Positions 1-7,086 of a stretch of DNA of 25,697 bases are shown here, piece by piece. Position 1 is the first letter of the stretch, and every line of letters begins with the position of its first letter. The stretch is from positions 1 to 25,697 of the forward strand of contig JANQRM010000538.1 of the NCBI GenBank assembly GCA_028284565.1, given 5' to 3'. The notes beneath the pieces are model-generated. The model was not told the DNA's origin and did no database searches. It worked only from the letters and a program-made list of their open reading frames with translations. The translations under genes were made by a program, and so were the position numbers. This stretch comes from Anaerolineae bacterium (GTDB lineage: Bacteria; Chloroflexota; Anaerolineae; Aggregatilineales; Phototrophicaceae).

Positions 1-116
1 GTTATCTCCAAACGGCGATTACACAGTATGTCGATGACTTAGAGACAGCCGAGATAGAGCGTATGCTAGCAGAGGATGAAGAACTCAAACGACGGGAAGA
101 TAATCTCTCCCTTTAG
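1..116 (+). CDS. C-terminal end of an unknown protein (partial)
   Basis: An open frame enters from the left edge (first full codon at 3) and ends at TAG 114-116, giving 37 residues that end in DNLSL. The tail is highly charged (acidic stretch EDEE followed by LKRRED) and probably helical. The stop codon overlaps the convergent fhs stop by four bases (113-116), a compact gene junction that supports a real gene end here. The family cannot be recognised from so short a tail. Confidence 0.5.
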   Translation, partial: YLQTAITQYVDDLETAEIERMLAEDEELKRREDNLSL

Positions 117-1822
117 AACAATCCAACGACGTTGCCATCTTCATCAATATCGACATGACGCGCAGCAGGGTTACTGCCAAGTCCTGGCATTGTACGAATT
201 GTGCCACATTGGGGATAGATGAACCCTGCACCAACAGAGACACGAACCTCTTCCACCGGGATAGTGAATCCGCGAGGTGCGCCTTTCAGTTTGGCATCTG
301 CGCTGAAGCTAAGATGTGTTTTCGCCATACAGATGGGCAAATTACCAAAGCCATCACCTTCAAATTGTTTGATTTGACGACTAGCAGTGGGTGAATATTC
401 CACACTATCTGCGCGATATATCTCTTTGGCGATGATTTCGATCTTCTCTTTGATGGGCAAGTCTACATCATACAAAAATTGGAAATCATTATCTTGGTTA
501 GCCGCATCCACCACCATCTCCGCCAGTTCGGTTGCACCCTCGCCACCCCTTGCCCAATGGTCAGCCACAGCCGCGCCCAAAGCTCCGCTTGCAATCGCCA
601 GTTCGCGTACAGCCTCAACCTCTTTGTCTGTGTCATCAGTAAAACGATTAATCGCTACGACAGGCGTAATACCAAATTTCCGCAAATTTTCTAGATGCTG
701 GATCATATTCACTGCACCCGCCTCGACATCCGCCACATTCTCTTGGGTGAGTTCAGGTGGTAAGGGTTTGCCGGGGATGATTTTGTAGTTGCCTGTATGG
801 GATTTGAGCGCACGAATGGTCACCACTAAAACAGCCGCATCAGGTTTGAGTCCAGAATAGCGACACTTGATATTGAAGAATTTCTCTGCGCCAATATCAG
901 CTCCGAAACCCGATTCCGTGATAACAAATTCGGAGGTTTTCAGGGCAATCATATCCGCTAGCACAGAAGAATTCCCATGAGCAATATTTGCAAAGGGTCC
1001 GGCATGAACCAGCGCAGGGGTGTTTTCGAGCGTTTGCATCAGGGTGGGCTTAATCGCATCACGCATGAGGACAGTCGCCGCACCACCCGCATCGAGTTCA
1101 TCTGCTGTCACCGGTTTCTTATCTTTATCATAGGCGACCACCATACGCCCAATACGTTCTCGCATGTCTTGTAGCGAAGTCGTCAACGCTAGAATCGCCA
1201 TAATCTCAGAGGCAACTGTAATATCAAAGCCTGTTTCACGCGGGACACCATCAAACCGTCGTCCCAAGCCGATGATAATATTCCGCAAAGCACGGTCATT
1301 CAAATCAACCACCCGTCGCCACGGAATATTATGAATATCGAGATTGCGTTCATTTCCATGGTAGATATGGGCATCAATCATCGCCGCAATCAGATTGTGA
1401 GCCGCACTAATCGCATGAATATCACCTGTAAGATGCAAATTGAATTTTTCCATCGGCACAACCTGACTGTACCCGCCACCAGCCGCGCCCCCTTTAATCC
1501 CAAATGTGGGTCCTTGTGAGGGTTGACGGACAGTGACCGTTGCCTTCTTTCCAATAACATTCAAGCCTTGCCCCAACCCAACCGTCGTGGTCGATTTGCC
1601 TTCCCCAAGTGGCGTAGGCGTAAGTGCGGTGACATCAATATACTTCCCGTTTGGACGGTCTTTCATTTTATCGAGGACACTCAACTCGACTTTCGCCATA
1701 TACTTGCCATAGTGTTCGAGGTCGGTATCCGGGTTGAGTCCGAGTTTTTCTGCGATGACATTGATGTGTTCGAGCGTAGCGTTTTGGGCAATTTCGAGGT
1801 CGGACGGAACGTGGTGAGACAT
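113..1822 (-). CDS. fhs: Formate-tetrahydrofolate ligase
   Basis: This cytoplasmic enzyme (EC 6.3.4.3) makes 10-formyl-tetrahydrofolate from formate, ATP and tetrahydrofolate. It feeds one-carbon metabolism for purines and, in some bacteria, the methyl branch of the Wood-Ljungdahl pathway. At 569 residues it is close to the usual 555-560. Family signatures are visible: the ATP-binding loop TPTPLGEGKST at about residues 68-78, the GIKGGAAGGGY signature at about 108-118, and VVTIRALKSHTG further on. The ATG at 1820-1822 is preceded by a good ribosome site (AAGGAG, about seven bases upstream). The gene is complete with no missing motif. It is transcribed away from the small STAS-like gene, and a perfect hairpin lies in its upstream region (1884-1905). 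No other folate gene is adjacent, so its local context says little about its role. Confidence 0.97.
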   Translation of the reverse strand: MSHHVPSDLEIAQNATLEHINVIAEKLGLNPDTDLEHYGKYMAKVELSVLDKMKDRPNGKYIDVTALTPTPLGEGKSTTTVGLGQGLNVIGKKATVTVRQPSQGPTFGIKGGAAGGGYSQVVPMEKFNLHLTGDIHAISAAHNLIAAMIDAHIYHGNERNLDIHNIPWRRVVDLNDRALRNIIIGLGRRFDGVPRETGFDITVASEIMAILALTTSLQDMRERIGRMVVAYDKDKKPVTADELDAGGAATVLMRDAIKPTLMQTLENTPALVHAGPFANIAHGNSSVLADMIALKTSEFVITESGFGADIGAEKFFNIKCRYSGLKPDAAVLVVTIRALKSHTGNYKIIPGKPLPPELTQENVADVEAGAVNMIQHLENLRKFGITPVVAINRFTDDTDKEVEAVRELAIASGALGAAVADHWARGGEGATELAEMVVDAANQDNDFQFLYDVDLPIKEKIEIIAKEIYRADSVEYSPTASRQIKQFEGDGFGNLPICMAKTHLSFSADAKLKGAPRGFTIPVEEVRVSVGAGFIYPQCGTIRTMPGLGSNPAARHVDIDEDGNVVGLF

Positions 1823-1883
1823 CTTTTGCTCCTTGAGGGTATCATTGATTATTTTAATTAAGCATTAGTACAAAAGAAACAGT

Positions 1884-1905
1884 GTTGCTCTATTATGAGA
1901 GCAAC
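1884..1905. repeat. Perfect inverted repeat upstream of fhs
   Basis: GTTGCTCT (1884-1891) and AGAGCAAC (1898-1905) are exact reverse complements around a six-base loop. The element lies about 60 bases upstream of the fhs start, in the divergent spacer. On the minus strand it is followed by a moderately T-rich stretch. It could be an operator, a leader hairpin or a weak terminator; the sequence does not decide. Confidence 0.5.
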
Positions 1906-2019
1906 TAAGTAAAGCATAACGAAAAATGGGCTGTTTAGAAACTGATTGAAGGACGGGCATTGCAGTTCGTTTGTAAGTATTGTTCATGGGAGGATAACTT
2001 AGCCAGAATTTTATTAAGA

Positions 2020-2046
2020 TTGTGTCAAGATGAACCATGATATAAT
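2020..2046 (+). promoter_or_regulatory. Candidate promoter of the STAS-like gene
   Basis: A perfect -10 hexamer TATAAT lies at 2041-2046, with a weak -35 (TTGTGT, 2020-2025) at a short 15-base spacing. Transcription would begin near 2052, just before the AAGGGGAG ribosome site (2057-2064) and the ATG at 2069. This fits the downstream start and argues against an ATG at 2030. Confidence 0.45.
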
Positions 2047-2068
2047 GAGGATAGTCAAGGGGAGAGAC

Positions 2069-2482
2069 ATGGAACGCATTCAGCAACTCAACAATGAAAA
2101 TATCATATTGGTCACCAATAATGTAAAGCTGACTTCAGAGGTCGTCGCTGAGAATCGCAATCAGGTGCGTGAATTACTGAAAGAAATAGAAGGTCCGGTG
2201 GTCATTATTGTTGATTTTCGTGAGGTGAAATCGGAATTCAAAGATATTATCGACATCATGCGTGGCAACCAAGCAGGCAAACGGAAAGACCTCAATCAAC
2301 GCACATTTACCATTTTTGTTGGCACAGACCGATTGATCGACATGCTACGTAATTCCATGCGTCTCCCACAGTTCGGTGAAGTCACCGTTCCTTATTTTGA
2401 TGATTTAGACTCCGCGCTCGAAGCGGCACGTATCTTCTTAAGTCAACACCAAAAAAATCACACATCGAAATCACCACAATAA
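2069..2482 (+). CDS. Small STAS/SpoIIAA-like protein
   Basis: A 137-residue soluble protein with alternating beta strands and helices: strand IILVTNN, helix around ENRNQVRELLKEI, strand VVIIVDFRE, strand FTIFVG, then helices ending in DDLDSALEAARIFLS. This order, with an acidic turn followed by a LDxALxxAR-type C-terminal helix, resembles small stand-alone STAS or SpoIIAA-like proteins. That assignment is by pattern only. The start at 2069 is preferred over the in-frame ATG at 2030, because AAGGGGAG sits five bases upstream of it and a TATAAT box covers the region in between. It is monocistronic or weakly linked to the aminotransferase 100 bases downstream. There are no membrane segments or signal peptide. 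The biological role is unknown. Confidence 0.75.
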   Translation: MERIQQLNNENIILVTNNVKLTSEVVAENRNQVRELLKEIEGPVVIIVDFREVKSEFKDIIDIMRGNQAGKRKDLNQRTFTIFVGTDRLIDMLRNSMRLPQFGEVTVPYFDDLDSALEAARIFLSQHQKNHTSKSPQ

Positions 2483-2582
2483 GAAATTGCTTCAACTCTG
2501 CATAAAATTACGGGTATTGCGTTTGTATTTCCCCCAACAAATCCGTTAGATTAGAATCCTCGCAAAATCTAAAAATGAAAGC

Positions 2583-3698
2583 ATGTTAATGGCTAAGTTG
2601 CATTTTGACGACAATATCGCGGTGTTGCCTCGTCCTGTAGACCGACTATCAGCCGAAGATGTACAAGAGAAGTATGAGGTATCCGTTGTACATCGCATGG
2701 CACAGAATGAGAACCCACTTGGACCATCACCCAAAGTAATTGAATCCATTCAAGCGGTTGCACCGACCCTATCGTATTATCCTACCTTCTCCGATTTCCA
2801 ACTGCGCTCAGCCTTAGCCAACTTAGTCGGACGCAACATTACTCCCGACCATTTTTACACAGGCTGTAGTGGCTTTGAATCAATTGAGTTGATAACACGT
2901 GGGTTTGTTCATCGGGGCGAGGAATGTATCGTCTGTACACCGACATTTACCAGTGCCTATAAAAAAGTGGCGAGCATTCAAGGGGCGAAGGTAGTCGATG
3001 TTCCCCTAAAACCAGATGATTTCGCTTATGATATTGAGGGAATATTAAACGTCATCACCGATCAAACGCGCGTTGTCTTTCTCTGCAATCCCAACAATCC
3101 CACTGGTAATATCCTCACCAAGGCACAGATGCTTCACTTGATGGATTCCATCCCGGATCACGTCTTGGTCGTATCGGATGAAGTCTATCATCACTTTGTA
3201 CAAAATGATGATTATCCCGACTCGCTCCAATATGTCCAAGATGGATACAACCTCATCATCATCCACAGCTTCTCCAAAGCATACGGGCTAGCCGGATTAC
3301 GTCTAGGCTATGGTATTACCCGACCCGAAATTGCCGATTATCTCAGTGGGATGCACCGCAGTTTTCATCAGAACAAATTAGCTCTAAGTGCAGGTGTTGC
3401 CGCTGTCGAAGACCAAGCCTATCTGCAAAAGATCGTCTCATTTCTCCTCAATGAAAAAGCATGGCTTTATGCGCAACTAGACCGTTTAGGTATTCTCTAT
3501 TGGAAAAGCGAGACCAACTTTGTGCTACTAGAGACCCCATTACCCTCAGGCGAACTCCATGAAGCCTTACTTGCCTACGGGGTAATGGTACGTCCTCAAG
3601 CGAGGGCAGGCTTAACTCATTCGATTCGAGTCAGCGTTGGAACGCATTCAGCCAATGTAGCCTTTATTGACGGACTAGAAGCAATCTTGAGTGCTTAA
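2583..3698 (+). CDS. HisC-type PLP-dependent aminotransferase (class I/II)
   Basis: A cytoplasmic fold-type I aminotransferase of 371 residues, resembling histidinol-phosphate aminotransferases and their relatives acting on aromatic or other amino acids. Seen in the sequence: NENPLGPSP near residue 42 (substrate-side loop), CNPNNPTGN at 168-176, the PLP-ring aspartate in SDEVY (D199), the Schiff-base lysine K232 in SFSKAYGLAGLRLGYG, and the carboxylate-binding arginine R349 in SIRVSVG. All key residues are present. No other his genes are near, so true histidine biosynthesis is not shown and hisC is not assigned. The start is uncertain: ATG at 2583 or 2589, both with a weak ribosome site. Its stop overlaps the stop of a minus-strand gene remnant by four bases (3695-3698). 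Confidence 0.9.
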   Translation: MLMAKLHFDDNIAVLPRPVDRLSAEDVQEKYEVSVVHRMAQNENPLGPSPKVIESIQAVAPTLSYYPTFSDFQLRSALANLVGRNITPDHFYTGCSGFESIELITRGFVHRGEECIVCTPTFTSAYKKVASIQGAKVVDVPLKPDDFAYDIEGILNVITDQTRVVFLCNPNNPTGNILTKAQMLHLMDSIPDHVLVVSDEVYHHFVQNDDYPDSLQYVQDGYNLIIIHSFSKAYGLAGLRLGYGITRPEIADYLSGMHRSFHQNKLALSAGVAAVEDQAYLQKIVSFLLNEKAWLYAQLDRLGILYWKSETNFVLLETPLPSGELHEALLAYGVMVRPQARAGLTHSIRVSVGTHSANVAFIDGLEAILSA

Positions 3699-3838
3699 TG
3701 CTTGTCGTCAGTAGCTTCGTCAGCATCATTATGCATTTTGATATGCAGTTGCGCTTTGGCATTCTGTGCCAGTTCACGAAGCTGTTCGGTCTTATCAGTT
3801 CGTCCAGCCAGAAGACCATCGACATCGTTCCCAGTGCG
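3695..3838 (-). pseudogene. Remnant of an unknown gene (C-terminal 47 codons)
   Basis: On the minus strand a 47-codon open stretch runs from just after a TGA (3839-3841) to TAA (3695-3697). It contains no ATG or GTG near its beginning. The translation looks like a genuine soluble protein tail: GRTDKTEQLRELAQNAKAQL, then HIKMHND and an acidic end. The convergent four-base stop overlap with the aminotransferase is typical of a real gene end. I read it as the surviving 3' part of a decayed gene. The family is not recognised, and a frameshift just upstream is possible. Confidence 0.4.
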
Positions 3839-4198
3839 TCATATTAGCTATCCTGAAATGAGAATGGTCGTTCAATGGTAGATAATGGAATGTGTACTTG
3901 AAAAAATTGACCTTCAATTGCACTGAAAATTGATCTCCGAGCTATTCTTTCATCAACAGGCGACACAAAGCACTAGCAATGACTGTTTGCTGTTCTATCG
4001 GCAATTCAGATTTGACACAAGCAACAATTAGCCACTTCACCCATACGATACTAGGTCGTCAAGCGATGCATCTCAATGGGCGAGCCAAAACATGCGAATG
4101 GAGAAAAGTAGTTCTGGCTCCTATTGGGGTTCAAAATACTAAACTCTATACGAAGTGACAGGTTGCCTTTAGTGGATTAAGGACACGGGTCAAAGTGT
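3839..4198. other. Gene-poor spacer, probably decayed
   Basis: No convincing gene is seen here. On the minus strand a 32-codon frame with a GTG start (3942-4040) has a protein-like hydrophobic sequence (WLIVACVKSELPIEQQTV) but no ribosome site. It may be more debris of the gene whose tail lies at 3695-3838. No repeats, RNA genes or strong terminators were found. Confidence 0.45.
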
Positions 4199-5833
4199 TC
4201 AACACCAGTTACCATCACAGAAATTATCAACGTAATAGATGTGTCTGATAATCCCAATGGAAGCAAATGCTAATGCTAACGTCCCCTCTTCACAGGTGTC
4301 AACATAGAGTGAACAATAGGATTCTTTGGCTTGAGTAAAGGACGGGAATTGATGCAAGGTAAGCGCCACGATTGCAAAATGAATCTGCTCTCGTTGTTCT
4401 GACGTTGGTTCAAAATCAGCAAACAGGATACCCTGGTCAACATAGTAATCAAACATTTGTCGGCTACCGCGGATAAATTGCGGTTCAGTGGGGGTGACAT
4501 CATACATATTGGGTAAGCCATCGCCATCAATATCGTCGTCAATGTCATCACAAATGCCATCCTCGTCCAGATCACCGGTCGCATTGTCGCCTTGACACAG
4601 GTCATTGGCATCATCGATCCCATCTTCATCCTCATCGATACTTAACGTCGGGTCACGGGGGGCTGGGTCTTCCTCATTCTGAACACCGTCGCCATCAATA
4701 TCCTCGTCGTTGTCGTCACAGACAGCATCGCCATCTAGATCACCCGTCGCATTATCCCCAAAACAGAAGTCCTCCATATCATCAATTCCATCCCCGTCTC
4801 GATCAAAGAAGAGGGTCGGGTCACGGGGGAAATCCTCATACTCGTTCTGGATACCGTCACCATCCATATCGTTGTCAATGTCATCGCAAATGCCATCTTC
4901 ATCCAGATCGCCTGTCTCGTTGTCTCCTTGACATAAATCGAAAGCATCCTCAATCTCATCACCATCACGGTCCCAGCCTAAGGATGGATCACGGGGATCA
5001 AGATCGAAGTTGTTTGGTGCGCCATCGCCATCCAGATCATTATCTACATCGTCACAAATGCCATCATTATCTAGATCACCAGACAGATCATTGCCCCAAC
5101 ATACGTCGCTTTTATTGGCAACACCGTCCGCATCGTCATCTTCCTCGCCATCACAAATGCCATTTGTGTTCAAATCTGGATAGGCATCGTCCCCTTGACA
5201 ACGGTCGAATCGGTCAATCACACCGTCCGCATCGCCATCCACACAATCCACCACAAATCGGGTGAAGATAATCGGGTCAGCCAGATTGAAGCCGTTGGTA
5301 TCTTGCAAATTGATCTGGATTTGGTGTGCATCCCCCGTAACCGCTAACAAAGTCAGGAGGGCTTGTTGACCCGCAAGCTGTACCGCCGGATAGGTGGTCA
5401 ACAAGCGGGAAGCCCCCGCTTGCTCATTGCCCAAGAAGGGACAGGCAGGAATAATCACCAGCAAGTCACATAAGGTTTGATTATTCGCAGTGGGATGACA
5501 ATTGCCGTAGAGGTGATGGGCTCCATCAAATTGGGGGAAAAGTGGGTAATCACCTCCCAGATTGATACCGCTTGTATCACAAACATCCCCGCGTGCGTCG
5601 CCCCAACCATCAAGCTGATCGGGGTTATAGATGTGGACGCAGTTATCGTTACCATTAAGCACCCCATCGTTGTCAAGATCGCCGTTAGGATCTTGTGCGT
5701 TCGGGTCGTTACAACCGATGACAACATCATCTGGACCTAAAATTGGATCATCACAGGCATGGGATGTGGGTGCTTGTAACGTGAATACAAAGACAATTAC
5801 GCTGACAAGGATCATCGTGAAATGCCGCATCAT
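4199..5833 (-). CDS. Secreted TSP3-repeat calcium-binding protein
   Basis: A predicted exported protein of 544 residues. An N-terminal signal peptide (MMRHFTMILVSVIVFVFTLQ, probable cleavage near SHA|C) is followed by an N-terminal part with one TSP3 motif (DLDNDGVLNGNDNC). A roughly 120-residue beta-rich region with several cysteines comes next, then a long run of Asp-rich TSP3-type repeats. Each repeat carries DxDxDGxxD calcium loops and a conserved Cys-x-Gly-Asp-Asn. A C-terminal domain of about 90 residues has four cysteines and ends in CDGNWC. TSP3 repeats bind calcium and form rigid extracellular stalks. The longer frame opens with TTG at 5842. I prefer the ATG at 5831-5833, three codons in, since AAGAAGG and GAGGT lie upstream. 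The partner is unknown. Two more TSP3-bearing proteins are encoded just upstream on the same strand. Confidence 0.85.
   Translation of the reverse strand: MMRHFTMILVSVIVFVFTLQAPTSHACDDPILGPDDVVIGCNDPNAQDPNGDLDNDGVLNGNDNCVHIYNPDQLDGWGDARGDVCDTSGINLGGDYPLFPQFDGAHHLYGNCHPTANNQTLCDLLVIIPACPFLGNEQAGASRLLTTYPAVQLAGQQALLTLLAVTGDAHQIQINLQDTNGFNLADPIIFTRFVVDCVDGDADGVIDRFDRCQGDDAYPDLNTNGICDGEEDDDADGVANKSDVCWGNDLSGDLDNDGICDDVDNDLDGDGAPNNFDLDPRDPSLGWDRDGDEIEDAFDLCQGDNETGDLDEDGICDDIDNDMDGDGIQNEYEDFPRDPTLFFDRDGDGIDDMEDFCFGDNATGDLDGDAVCDDNDEDIDGDGVQNEEDPAPRDPTLSIDEDEDGIDDANDLCQGDNATGDLDEDGICDDIDDDIDGDGLPNMYDVTPTEPQFIRGSRQMFDYYVDQGILFADFEPTSEQREQIHFAIVALTLHQFPSFTQAKESYCSLYVDTCEEGTLALAFASIGIIRHIYYVDNFCDGNWC
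4481..5101 (-). repeat. 168-bp in-frame tandem repeat in the TSP3 gene
   Basis: Equivalent codons (Asn-Asp-Gly of the CxGDN motif) recur at 4583, 4751, 4919 and 5087, exactly 168 bases apart. This gives three full units and a partial one of 56 residues each. Each unit holds GDLDxDGxCDD, a DxDGDG loop, a PRDP[ST]L link and DxDGDxIxD. The copies are similar but not identical at DNA level, so the expansion is not recent. Confidence 0.85.
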
Positions 5834-6213
5834 GGACCTCAAACCTTCTTGAACAGGACAGGCTTGTCCAATGGAAGGAGATCATTGGACGGAACAGCCG
5901 ATTTCTCTTCAATATACGGGGATTTCGCTGTTAGAACCCTTAAGATGGACAGCTCATCGTCAGTCGCCGTACTCATAAAATTGGCTGGCGATGGCGATGA
6001 TTCAGGAGCGACTTCAGTAATCTTTTGGCTGGATGAAGGTATAAAACCGCGCAAAGCGTTTCTAGTTCAGTTAAACGCAACAGAGCAGTATGTTGGCTAT
6101 AGAGTTCCACGATAGCTTACGTTGGCGCAGGTCACGTAATTCCGCTTCAATTTGGATTTGACGCAAATCGACTTAATTCCACGCAGAAATTTATCGTGCT
6201 TCGGCTTGAATTT
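5834..6213. other. Spacer upstream of the TSP3 gene
   Basis: About 380 bases with no well-supported gene. A minus-strand frame (ATG at 5976, stop 5839-5841; 45 codons, ending in VLFKKV) and an opposite frame ending at 6115 both lack ribosome sites, and their compositions do not separate them. The clear structure is the pair of overlapping inverted repeats at 5856-5890, in the leader of the TSP3 gene. Confidence 0.5.
5856..5890 (-). promoter_or_regulatory. Overlapping inverted repeats in the TSP3 gene leader
   Basis: GTCCAATG (5866-5873) and CATTGGAC (5883-5890) form a perfect eight-base dyad with a nine-base loop. The same TGTCC (5865-5869) can instead pair with GGACA (5856-5860) across four bases. 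The two stems share one arm and cannot form together. They end about 23 bases before the ATG at 5833. An operator or a leader RNA switch is possible. Confidence 0.4.
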
Positions 6214-7077
6214 TTATGATATCTGACTCTTGTATTCGTTCGGAGCAACACCAGTGATATGCTTGAAGACTTTACTGAAGTAGGATGAGTCTTTGAATCC
6301 CAATGCGAAAGCAATCTCCTTGATAGACGCATTCGTATGTTGCAGATAACGTTTCGCCTCCAAAATAACCCGTTCCAAGATGACTTTCTTAGCTGTTTGT
6401 CCCGTAAATTGCTTGACGATCTCAGACAGTTGGCGTTGAGTCAGATGCGCTTGTTGAGCATAATGCTGTACCGAATGATTCTGTGCATAATCTTGCTCCA
6501 AATGAGATACAAATTGCTGAAAAATCTCTAAGCGGTGGTCATCTGGCGTGTTTGATGGTGGCATATCTTGCCGAGCGCGCTCCAATAAAATCAGCAGGAT
6601 ACTCAACAGATGGCGCAGGATATGCTGTTGCCCAAAGCGTTGATGTTGTATTTCCGCCCACATCCGTTGCATAATCGAATCAAATGAATCAATCGCATGT
6701 GCCTCTACCGTGAACATACGATGCGCCGTGAAATGGCTAAAGAGCGTCATCCGATAGTCCCATCCCAGCATATCTAAATCATGCATCAGAAAATCATCTG
6801 TAAAACGCAAGAGGAAGCCATCCAGTTCAACTCCTTCTGCAAACGAATGAACCTGCCCCTGCCCAATGAGGTAGAAGGTCGCAGGTTGTATCTCCAAAGG
6901 AATATGGTCAATCTGATGCTGACCTGAACCGTTTTTCACCCATAGCAACTCTTGATACAAATGACGATGCGGGTCTTCTGGATGGACATTGCGCTGTAAA
7001 GGACGAATATCAAACGAAGCAGGTTGTTCGTCTGCGTTCAATCTTAAAAACGGAATGCTCTGGTCGATTTCGCTCAT
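6214..7077 (-). CDS. AraC-family transcriptional regulator
   Basis: A 287-residue cytoplasmic regulator of AraC type. The N-terminal part (about residues 20-95: DPHRHLYQELLWV, then FYLIGQGQVHSF) matches the cupin-like sensor domain that binds a small ligand. The C-terminal 100 residues form the double helix-turn-helix: first helix pair near 202-222 (LTQRQLSEIVKQFTG), then SIKEIAFALGFKDSSYFSKVFKHITGVAPNEYK at about 251-282, a textbook family signature. The frame opens with TTG at 7080; I take the ATG at 7075-7077. It begins nine bases after the stop of the kinase/FHA gene, so it is probably co-transcribed with the two FHA genes. It could control that operon or the neighbouring injection-system genes; neither is shown. 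Confidence 0.93.
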   Translation of the reverse strand: MSEIDQSIPFLRLNADEQPASFDIRPLQRNVHPEDPHRHLYQELLWVKNGSGQHQIDHIPLEIQPATFYLIGQGQVHSFAEGVELDGFLLRFTDDFLMHDLDMLGWDYRMTLFSHFTAHRMFTVEAHAIDSFDSIMQRMWAEIQHQRFGQQHILRHLLSILLILLERARQDMPPSNTPDDHRLEIFQQFVSHLEQDYAQNHSVQHYAQQAHLTQRQLSEIVKQFTGQTAKKVILERVILEAKRYLQHTNASIKEIAFALGFKDSSYFSKVFKHITGVAPNEYKSQIS

Positions 7078-7086
7078 CAATACAGG

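Noticed and set aside
1865..2086. Possible 73-codon minus-strand gene upstream of fhs
   Set aside because: It runs through the hairpin and the promoter/start region of the STAS-like gene and has no ribosome site or motif.
2546..2572. Inverted repeat TTAGATT / AATCTAA just before the aminotransferase
   Set aside because: Seven AT-rich base pairs around a 13-base loop with no T-run; too weak for a terminator and easily a chance match.
4481..5101. Regularly spaced repeats that could suggest a CRISPR-like or minisatellite array
   Set aside because: The 168-base period is in frame and encodes TSP3 calcium-binding repeats in one long open frame; the units diverge by codon substitutions, as expected for protein repeats.
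4710..5265. Open frames antisense to, or in another frame of, the TSP3 repeats (Ser/Pro-rich or His/Arg-rich translations)
   Set aside because: They are by-products of the repetitive GAT/GAC codons of the TSP3 gene, have repetitive compositions and no ribosome sites.
5822..6115. Possible 97-codon plus-strand gene upstream of the TSP3 gene
   Set aside because: It overlaps the TSP3 start, has no ribosome site and no recognisable motif; a competing minus-strand frame covers the same DNA.
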